Source: Methanobacteriota archaeon
Lineage (GTDB): Archaea > Halobacteriota > Syntropharchaeia > DAOWMC01
Direction of reading: 5' to 3'
Assembly (NCBI GenBank): GCA_030643285.1
Contig: DAOWMC010000104.1
Location: forward strand, 1 to 5,090
Length of the DNA: 5,090 bases
Part shown: one piece after another, positions 1 through 4,669 of the stretch
Position numbering within the stretch: position 1 is the stretch's first letter
How the letters are laid out: every line of letters starts with the position of its first letter
Made by a program: the position numbers and the translations under genes
Notes under the pieces: generated by a model
Seen by the model: only the letters and a program-made list of their open reading frames with translations
Databases searched by the model: none
Told to the model about the DNA's origin: nothing

Positions 1-1
1 A

Positions 2-184
2 GAGAAGGTTCAAAATAAAGTCATCAGTGGCTTTAGAGTCCTTGTGGAGCACGCCATTGGTGGGGTCAAGCGATTTAAGATAACAACTGACAAGTTTCGG
101 AACAAAAGAGATGATTTTAATGATAAAGCTATGTTGATCTCTTGTGGATTATGGAATTACCATCTGATGTGTTCTTACGATTGA
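2..184 (+). CDS. IS5-like DDE transposase, C-terminal fragment (cut by window edge)
   Basis: This is an open frame entering from the left edge and ending at TGA 182-184, giving the last 60 residues. The end of the protein reads through RVLVEHAIGGVKRFKI, then KFRNKRDDF and LISCGLWNYHL. This is the usual C-terminal block of the DDE superfamily endonucleases of the DDE_Tnp_4 type found in IS5-related elements. The Glu in VEHAIG is in the place of the third catalytic acid (E of D-D-E), and the Arg/Lys-rich helix after it normally follows that residue. It would cut and join transposon ends in a host chromosome. The upstream part, including both Asp residues, lies outside the window, so intactness cannot be judged. 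Family assignment is from remembered motifs; the exact IS group is uncertain. Confidence 0.82.
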   Translation, partial: EKVQNKVISGFRVLVEHAIGGVKRFKITTDKFRNKRDDFNDKAMLISCGLWNYHLMCSYD

Positions 185-246
185 GTGGGGTGGGGGAATT
201 TATTCCTTGGGGGGGGGGGTTATTTTGCAACAAGTGTATTGTGTAT
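185..246. other. Spacer between transposase and operon promoter, G-rich with small hairpin
   Basis: No gene is seen here. A short hairpin, GGAAT 195-199 with ATTCC 202-206 (extendable by two G-T pairs), lies 10 bases after the transposase stop. It is followed by an unbroken run of 11 G at 209-219. The hairpin could help end transposase transcription, but it is weak and has no T-run of the usual kind. The right end of the insertion sequence probably falls in or near this stretch. Its terminal repeat cannot be identified because the left end is outside the window. Confidence 0.4.
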
Positions 247-260
247 GTGATAATTGTCAC
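247..260. promoter_or_regulatory. Operator-like palindrome, upstream copy
   Basis: GTGATAATTGTCAC is palindromic at six of seven base pairs. A closely similar site recurs 53 bp downstream, matching at 12 of 14 positions. It lies upstream of the TATA box of the homocysteine operon. A dimeric DNA-binding regulator is the simplest reading; which regulator is unknown. Confidence 0.5.
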
Positions 261-289
261 TGATTCTAACCGTGACTTTTATCGTAAAC

Positions 290-296
290 TTTATAA
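290..296 (+). promoter_or_regulatory. TATA box of the homocysteine/marker 8 operon
   Basis: TTTATAA at 290-296 resembles the archaeal TATA element. A start of transcription about 26 bases downstream of its centre would fall near 319, leaving a leader of roughly 25 bases that carries the GGAGGG ribosome site at 333-338 before the TTG start at 344. The location fits the only strong gene start nearby. No measured transcript start is available. Confidence 0.5.
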
Positions 297-299
297 CAA

Positions 300-313
300 A
301 TGATAATTGTTAC
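300..313. promoter_or_regulatory. Operator-like site, promoter-proximal copy
   Basis: TGATAATTGTTAC at 301-313 repeats TGATAATTGTCAC at 248-260 with one change. It sits just after the TATA box and before the expected transcript start, where a bound protein would block RNA polymerase recruitment or start-site opening. The 53-bp spacing is close to five helical turns, so both sites face the same side of the DNA. Confidence 0.5.
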
Positions 314-343
314 ATTGCCAACAACAGTTAAAGGAGGGATTAT

Positions 344-1849
344 TTGACAGAAAAAACGATCCAAGAAATCAACAGCAAAATTAGAGACGGCAGTGTATGC
401 GTTGTAACGGCTGACAGGATGTCGGAGATAGTTGAAGAGATTGGACCAGAAGATGCCGTAAAAGAGGTTGATGTAGTTACTACAGGGACTTTTGGTGCAA
501 TGTGCTCCTCTGGTGTATGGATGAATTTTGGTCATTCTGACCCTCCGATCAAGATGCAGAAAGTGTGGCTGAATGATGTTGAGGCATACACGGGTGTTGC
601 GGCAGTAGATGCGTTTATAGGTGCGACACAGATTTCGGAAACAGAAGGAATGAAATATGGCGGCGCACATGTGATCGAGGATCTTGTTCGAGGAAAAATA
701 ATCAATTTAAGGTCAACTTCACACGGTACTGATTGTTACCCAAAAAGAAGCATAAATACCGAAATAACAATCGATGATCTCAATCAGGCTACCATGTTAA
801 ACCCAAGAAACGCATATCAAAAATACAACGTAGCCACAAATTCATCTGATAAAACTATTTACACATACATGGGAACGCTGCTTCCAAGAAAAGGAAACGC
901 CACGTATTCAGGTGCGGGAGATCTTTCACCGCTATCCAATGATCCGACTTACGAGACAATTGGCATGGGAACCAGGATATTTTTATGTGGTACTCAGGGC
1001 CACATAATAGGCGAAGGGACACAACATGCACCAGGAGCTAATTTTGGAACAATAATGGTCAGAGGCGATCTCAAGGATATGAGCCCGGAATTTCTACGGG
1101 CAGCAATATTGTACAGGTACGGAATTACACTCTACGTTGGAATAGGAATCCCGATACCGATATTAAATGAAAAACTTGCACTTTCAACAGCAATAAAGGA
1201 TTCGGATATATCCACAAGTGTACTTGATTACAGTATTCCAAGAAGATCCCGTCCCACCATAAAAACAGTCACTTATGCCGATTTGAAATCCGGTTTGATA
1301 GAAATTGATGGAAAAGAAGTAAAAACATCTCCAATTTCAAGTTATCATGTTGCCAAAAAAATAGCAGATACGCTTAAGCGCTGGATTGAAAAAGGTGAGT
1401 TCATGTTAAACCTTCCTGCAGAGAGACTTCCCCCAGATACCCAAGTTAAACCGCTCAGACAGACAAGAGAGCTTCCACTGGTAAAAGACGTGATGTTAAC
1501 GAACGTTACCACAATCGAACAGGGGTCAGAAGTAGAAGAGGCCGCAAAGAGGATTATCAAAGGTGAATTTACTCACCTCCCGGTCGTTTCCAAAGACGAT
1601 AAGCTGGTGGGAATAGTGACTGCCTGGGATATATCAAAGGCTGTAGCTTCTAAAGATAAAACATTAGACGAAATAATGACAAAGAAAGTAGTAACATCGG
1701 ACATAGACGAGCCAGTGGAAATCTCTGCAGCTAAGGTAGAAAAGCACAATATTTCTGCTCTGCCTGTGATAGATAAAGAAAGAAAAGTGGTGGGGATTTT
1801 AACCAGCGATGATATTACTAAACTTGTTGCAAAAAGGAGGGTAAAATGA
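344..1849 (+). CDS. Homocysteine biosynthesis protein, DUF39 with C-terminal CBS pair
   Basis: The 501-residue product matches the COG1900/DUF39 family, the MA1821/MJ0100 type. In methanogens this protein is needed to make homocysteine from aspartate semialdehyde and sulfide without O-acetyl- or O-phosphohomoserine. The DUF39 region spans about residues 1-370. It has VDVVTTGTFGAMCSSG with Cys54, SHGTDCYPK with Cys131, and Gly-rich segments near 185-192 and 207-231. Cys54 and Cys131 coincide in number with the two conserved cysteines I recall for the Methanosarcina protein. CBS motifs lie at about 381-436 and 444-499. The CBS pair of MJ0100 is known to bind S-adenosylmethionine and methylthioadenosine, so feedback by the pathway end product is likely. 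The protein should be cytoplasmic. The TTG start is supported by GGAGGG at 333-338, five bases upstream, and by the family-like N terminus. The stop overlaps the next gene in ATGA. Confidence 0.93.
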   Translation: MTEKTIQEINSKIRDGSVCVVTADRMSEIVEEIGPEDAVKEVDVVTTGTFGAMCSSGVWMNFGHSDPPIKMQKVWLNDVEAYTGVAAVDAFIGATQISETEGMKYGGAHVIEDLVRGKIINLRSTSHGTDCYPKRSINTEITIDDLNQATMLNPRNAYQKYNVATNSSDKTIYTYMGTLLPRKGNATYSGAGDLSPLSNDPTYETIGMGTRIFLCGTQGHIIGEGTQHAPGANFGTIMVRGDLKDMSPEFLRAAILYRYGITLYVGIGIPIPILNEKLALSTAIKDSDISTSVLDYSIPRRSRPTIKTVTYADLKSGLIEIDGKEVKTSPISSYHVAKKIADTLKRWIEKGEFMLNLPAERLPPDTQVKPLRQTRELPLVKDVMLTNVTTIEQGSEVEEAAKRIIKGEFTHLPVVSKDDKLVGIVTAWDISKAVASKDKTLDEIMTKKVVTSDIDEPVEISAAKVEKHNISALPVIDKERKVVGILTSDDITKLVAKRRVK

Positions 1850-2241
1850 AGCTATTATTAAGATTCTTGCCAGAGATGATTAAGAGCCCTCTCATTTCAG
1901 AGATAATCTTAGAAACTGGTGCCAAGTTAAACATCAACAAGGCAAATGTTGCCCCTTCAGGTGGTGAGATCGTCATCGATATCCCCCCAGATAAGGTCGA
2001 GGATGTGATAAGGGCATTCAAAGTGCGGGATGTGAAAGTGATTGTGTTGGAACACCCAGTTATCCGAGACGATGAGAGGTGTGTTAACTGTGGTGCATGT
2101 ATCTCCATCTGCCCGGTCGATGTCTTTGAGTTCGGAGAGGACTGGAGTGTTGATTCCAACGTGGATAAATGTGTTAGATGTGGAGCATGTGTCTACGGAT
2201 GCCCATTATGCGCTTTGAGTTTGGGGGAGGAGGATGTTTGA
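1846..2241 (+). CDS. NIL-domain ferredoxin with two [4Fe-4S] clusters, homocysteine synthesis partner
   Basis: This is a 131-residue protein. Residues 1-70 look like a NIL domain, a ferredoxin-like fold first seen in methionine transporter ATPases. Residues 79-119 carry two cluster motifs: Cys79-82-85-89 (CVNCGACISICP) and Cys109-112-115-119 (CVRCGACVYGCP). Length and order match MA1822/MJ0099, the genetic partner of the DUF39 protein in methanogens, thought to supply electrons for reductive sulfur transfer. It starts at ATG 1846 inside the upstream stop (ATGA), with GGAGGG at 1836-1841, so its translation is coupled to that of its partner. An extra Cys at 122 follows the second motif and its role is unknown. 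No signal peptide or membrane segment is seen. Pair and order are characteristic, so confidence is high; the exact electron donor is unknown. Confidence 0.92.
   Translation: MKLLLRFLPEMIKSPLISEIILETGAKLNINKANVAPSGGEIVIDIPPDKVEDVIRAFKVRDVKVIVLEHPVIRDDERCVNCGACISICPVDVFEFGEDWSVDSNVDKCVRCGACVYGCPLCALSLGEEDV
2226..2233 (+). promoter_or_regulatory. Ribosome binding site that favours a TTG start for marker 8
   Basis: GGAGGAGG lies 4-7 bases before TTG at 2238, inside the end of the ferredoxin gene. The ATG at 2262 is 28 bases from this site and has only a poor GGGTG-like sequence in front. Spacing therefore favours the TTG, which overlaps the upstream stop as TTGA. The first operon gene also uses a TTG behind a strong GGAGGG. 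Confidence 0.6.
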
Positions 2242-3146
2242 GTGCAAATGGGTGTGAAATAATGGACAGGCATATCATCGAAACTATAGGAAAGGTTAGG
2301 GTTACAGTTGAGGATGGAAAGGTTGTAAAAGTAGAACATCCAAAAGATAGGTTGGAGTACTGCTATCTGATACAATCTATGTCGGGTGCTAATAGAACTT
2401 CAATAATTGAGAAATTAATGCCAGCCATACCAGAACTTGGTGTTGAAATGAGGATAAAGCAGTGGGGTATGTGCACGAATGAGCGTATGATAGAATGCGA
2501 GGATGACGGAGTCGATTTTGGCATCTCGGAGATAACGTCCTGTGCCATCCGGTCTAATATGCTTGATTCAGCAGTGGTTGCATGTGATGGCGCCGGAACA
2601 GTTGTGGCATGTGATCCGAGGGTTGTTCAGGGAATAGGAAAAGCAATGTCGGGCCTTTTGGAGACTTCCCCTATACCGAATGTAATCCGTAGACTTAAAG
2701 AGAAAGGGTGCATCATACCAGACGAATATAATGCCACGATGGATCAGGCAAAGGGCCTGAAAATGGCCTTTGATAACGGGTGGAAAAAAGTTGGCGTAAC
2801 AATAGCAGATCTGGATACTGCAAAGAGGTGTAGAAATGTTGAAAGAGATGCAGGTAAGACCGCTGTCTTGCTTGGTGTTCATACCACCGGAATGAGTTCG
2901 GATGATGCAGAAGAATTTATGAAGACCGCTGATATAATTACAGCGTGTGCCTCAAAGTATATACGTGAATATGCAGCAAAATACGCACTTTTACAGTTGG
3001 GGGTAGCAGTCCCAATATTTGCGACCTCGGAGATTGGGAAAGAGATCCTGCTTAACAGGATCAGATACATTAAAAAGCAGGTTCTTGTAAAAACAACAGA
3101 TATTCCGGAACTATTAGAAGATAGGCAACCAAGACCGCTTTTGTGA
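2238..3146 (+). CDS. mmp8: Methanogenesis marker protein 8 (DUF2099)
   Basis: The 302-residue product fits the DUF2099/methanogenesis marker 8 family, found in archaea with methyl-coenzyme M reductase. Recognisable blocks, numbered from TTG 2238, are HIIETIGKVRV at 12-22, RIKQWGMCTNER at 72-83, VDFGISE at 92-98, ACDGAGTVVACDP at 115-127, VQGIGKAMSGL at 130-140, SPIPNVI at 144-150, GVHTTGMS at 213-220 and TACASKYIRE at 235-244. Biochemical function is not established to my knowledge. The protein has ten cysteines (including 42, 79, 102, 116, 125 and 237), no classic ferredoxin spacing, and no signal peptide or membrane helix, so it should be cytoplasmic. It is co-translated with the ferredoxin through TTGA. 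The alternative start ATG 2262 gives 294 residues and begins MDRHII, close to typical family starts. An in-frame ATG at 2178 lies deep in the ferredoxin gene and is unlikely. Confidence 0.9.
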   Translation: MSANGCEIMDRHIIETIGKVRVTVEDGKVVKVEHPKDRLEYCYLIQSMSGANRTSIIEKLMPAIPELGVEMRIKQWGMCTNERMIECEDDGVDFGISEITSCAIRSNMLDSAVVACDGAGTVVACDPRVVQGIGKAMSGLLETSPIPNVIRRLKEKGCIIPDEYNATMDQAKGLKMAFDNGWKKVGVTIADLDTAKRCRNVERDAGKTAVLLGVHTTGMSSDDAEEFMKTADIITACASKYIREYAAKYALLQLGVAVPIFATSEIGKEILLNRIRYIKKQVLVKTTDIPELLEDRQPRPLL

Positions 3147-3190
3147 GTTGAGATAGTTAACACGATTTTGAGATTCCAACACTTCGGTTA
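3147..3190. other. Short convergent spacer
   Basis: The 44 bases between the marker 8 stop and the stop of the opposing DUF362 gene contain no convincing hairpin and only short T-runs. Termination of the two converging transcripts is not explained by any structure I can see here. Confidence 0.4.
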
Positions 3191-4348
3191 TTAGAACAAT
3201 AGCTTTCCTATCACTTTACCGGAAATCGTATTTCTTACGGTAATTGCCCCTTTGGGGCATAACTCCTGACAGCAATAACAGCGTATGCATCGGCCGTATT
3301 TGTATGTAGGTGATTTTGTTTTGTCGCCTGTGTGCCAGTCCACGGCTTTTGGGTCCACAGGACACATCTTAACGCAGGTACCACAAGTGTCACAATTCAC
3401 CTTATCAATAACAGGCCTTGGAGATACTTGATTCCTTATGAACCTCATTATACGACCACCTTTTGACGAACTCGGAGGCTTTCGAATTATATTAAAACTT
3501 TTATCAATGAAAGATTCCACAGCTTCGCCAACTATCTCAATATTTTCATAATGATATGTTCCCAATCCGGCCGCTTCACCAAGTTTTGATGTTGGAACAA
3601 ACTCGGGGTCAATATCTACAATCTTGCAGGCCACGGAATCAAGGGCGATGGGATCACCGGAAAATAGCAGGGCGTTTAATTTCTTTTGATCCCCGCTTCT
3701 TGGACCGTTTCCTTCCATCGCTATAATAGCATCCATGATGTATAAACGTGGTTTGATCAACGTATTCAAATCGATAAGCATAGCCGAAAAATCGTATGGA
3801 TCAGGCATTTTCACATGATATTCGCCTTTTAAAACTCCCGGGATACATCCAAACTGATTTTTAACGGATCCGGTTAATCTTGTAAGCTGATGAGTCTTTA
3901 ATTTAGAGAGGCTTATGAGCCCATCCGAATCAAGAACTCCTTTAGCAATAACAAACCTTCTGTTCAATAGTGCATCTTTGTGGCTGATGGGCTGACCATT
4001 ATCAAAATCGGCCAGTTTTATCCCGAGCTCATCGGCCACCCCTTTTAATTTGGCTTTTTCCATATGCCTTTCACATTTACCAAAACCTGGGGAATCCCCA
4101 TAGTATACATCAACACCGGATTCGATTAGTAGATTCCCCACGGCTTTAAATACTGAAGGATGGGGGTTCACACATTTATCCGGAATTGTGCCGTATAGCA
4201 AATTGGGTTTTATAACGATCCTATCGCTCGCTTTTACAAAATTAGAGATCCCGCCAAGAAGGTTGATTCCGGTTCTTACGGCTTTATCCACCTCATCCCA
4301 ATCATATGATTCGCATCTAATCAGTGCAACTTTTGATTTATCCATCAT
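3191..4348 (-). CDS. DUF362 protein with C-terminal double [4Fe-4S] ferredoxin domain
   Basis: The 385-residue product has an N-terminal DUF362 domain over about residues 5-280. It carries the family hallmarks VIKPNLL at 45-51, GDSPGFG at 84-90, SLSKLKTHQLTRLTGSVKN at 146-164, GCIPG at 167-171, MDAIIAMEGNGP at 205-216 and GDPIALDSVA at 231-240. A linker leads to a bacterial-type ferredoxin domain with Cys319-322-325-329 (CDTCGTCVKMCP) and Cys354-357-360-364 (CIRCYCCQELCP). Such proteins are widespread in anaerobes and archaea. They are thought to act in redox or cofactor chemistry, but no reaction is fixed, and none is claimed here. The loop between the clusters is longer than in small ferredoxins. 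No membrane helix or signal peptide is apparent. ATG at 4348 is followed at once by ATG at 4345. The AAAGGG upstream spaces better to the second, so the first Met may not be used. The gene converges on the marker 8 operon and is separately transcribed. Confidence 0.88.
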   Translation of the reverse strand: MMDKSKVALIRCESYDWDEVDKAVRTGINLLGGISNFVKASDRIVIKPNLLYGTIPDKCVNPHPSVFKAVGNLLIESGVDVYYGDSPGFGKCERHMEKAKLKGVADELGIKLADFDNGQPISHKDALLNRRFVIAKGVLDSDGLISLSKLKTHQLTRLTGSVKNQFGCIPGVLKGEYHVKMPDPYDFSAMLIDLNTLIKPRLYIMDAIIAMEGNGPRSGDQKKLNALLFSGDPIALDSVACKIVDIDPEFVPTSKLGEAAGLGTYHYENIEIVGEAVESFIDKSFNIIRKPPSSSKGGRIMRFIRNQVSPRPVIDKVNCDTCGTCVKMCPVDPKAVDWHTGDKTKSPTYKYGRCIRCYCCQELCPKGAITVRNTISGKVIGKLLF

Positions 4349-4359
4349 ACCCTTTCTTT

Positions 4360-4399
4360 GAGAGGTATAAACACAATCTTAAATATAGTTTTACCTCTC
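4360..4399 (-). promoter_or_regulatory. Promoter of the DUF362 gene, bracketed by an inverted repeat
   Basis: On the minus strand CTATATTTA (4388-4380) is a good TATA candidate, predicting a transcript start near 4357 and a leader of only about 10 bases. Perfect 8-bp arms, GAGAGGTA at 4360-4367 and TACCTCTC at 4392-4399, lie on either side of it with 24 AT-rich bases between. This could be a regulator-binding arrangement. In RNA the arms would not both be present if transcription starts as predicted, so a DNA role is favoured. Confidence 0.45.
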
Positions 4400-4448
4400 G
4401 AAAATGCATCCCCTCCAATTCTCCTCTGTCAAATTGCGCCGAGGGCAC

Positions 4449-4459
4449 CACCCATTCCC
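4449..4459. repeat. Direct repeat, left copy (probable target duplication)
   Basis: CACCCATTCCC occurs here and again, in the same orientation, at 4651-4661. The two copies lie just outside the inverted repeats of the putative small transposon, which is where a target-site duplication is expected. Duplications of 10-13 bp are known for the IS4 family, among others. Confidence 0.55.
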
Positions 4460-4463
4460 ATTG

Positions 4464-4476
4464 GTGATCGGTTAAG
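4464..4476 (+). repeat. Terminal inverted repeat, left arm
   Basis: GTGATCGGTTAAG is the exact reverse complement of 4633-4645. Outside it the two ends remain loosely similar (ATTG on the left against CATGT read inward from the right). Confidence 0.6.
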
Positions 4477-4632
4477 GAATATTTTTCCTTAAATGCTTGT
4501 CGTTTTTGAGTATATTTAATCATATACTTTTTTTCACTGAATATTTAAAATCACCAGTTATCACCCCAAATGTGAAATTGGGATTTTAATCGATAATTTA
4601 CAAAATTATTGGCAATTTATCACGATTCATCA

Positions 4633-4645
4633 CTTAACCGATCAC
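4633..4645 (-). repeat. Terminal inverted repeat, right arm
   Basis: CTTAACCGATCAC is the exact reverse complement of 4464-4476, 156 bases away. ATCAC within this arm is the last of three regularly spaced copies (4619, 4629, 4641), possibly subterminal transposase-binding sites. Confidence 0.6.
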
Positions 4646-4650
4646 ACATG

Positions 4651-4661
4651 CACCCATTCCC
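4651..4661. repeat. Direct repeat, right copy (probable target duplication)
   Basis: This is the second exact copy of CACCCATTCCC, directly after the right end of the putative miniature transposon and eight bases before the predicted group II intron start. Confidence 0.55.
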
Positions 4662-4663
4662 GC

Positions 4664-4669
4664 TACGAT
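4664..4669 (+). other. IBS1, 5' exon site of the group II intron
   Basis: TACGAT lies immediately before the GTGTG that opens the intron. It can pair with GTCGTA at 4826-4831 through five Watson-Crick pairs and one G-T pair, as expected for intron-binding site 1. No convincing IBS2 partner was found. Confidence 0.5.

Larger units (their letters stand above)
4460..4650. mobile_element. MITE-like non-autonomous element, about 190 bp
   Basis: A perfect 13-bp inverted repeat, GTGATCGGTTAAG at 4464-4476 and CTTAACCGATCAC at 4633-4645, sits within four to five bases of the ends. It is flanked by an 11-bp direct repeat. The interior is AT-rich and has no credible gene. It holds several hairpins: TTAAGGAA/TTCCTTAA at 4472-4479 and 4485-4492, AGTATAT/ATATACT at 4509-4515 and 4522-4528, and CCCAA/TTGGG at 4565-4569 and 4578-4582. 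It also has ATCAC motifs near the right end. Inverted ends inside direct repeats with no transposase describe a miniature transposon, mobilised in trans if at all. The exact tips are uncertain by a few bases. It lies just upstream of the DUF362 promoter and could influence it. No autonomous parent is visible here, and the transposase at the left edge cannot be tied to it. Confidence 0.6.

Noticed and set aside
193..208. Transcription terminator for the transposase.
   Set aside because: The stem is short and followed by a G-run instead of a T-run, so it was described as part of the spacer only.
266..670. Minus-strand 134-codon open frame over the operon promoter.
   Set aside because: It is antisense to the well-supported DUF39 gene and its promoter, with Cys/Tyr/Phe/Asn-rich composition typical of a shadow frame.
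2178..2237. Upstream extension of marker 8 to ATG 2178.
   Set aside because: The extra residues are an out-of-frame reading of the ferredoxin cluster region and do not resemble the family start; TTG 2238 has the strong ribosome site.
4338..4523. Minus-strand 61-codon open frame with a transposase-like stretch (YSLTDHQWEW).
   Set aside because: It crosses the left inverted repeat of the miniature element and the DUF362 promoter, has no good ribosome site, and its resemblance to IS5-type N termini is short. It is probably a chance frame.
4550..4645. CRISPR-like array from repeated ATCAC.
   Set aside because: The repeats are only five bases, spacing is 10-12 or 59 bases, and there are no unique spacers of regular length.
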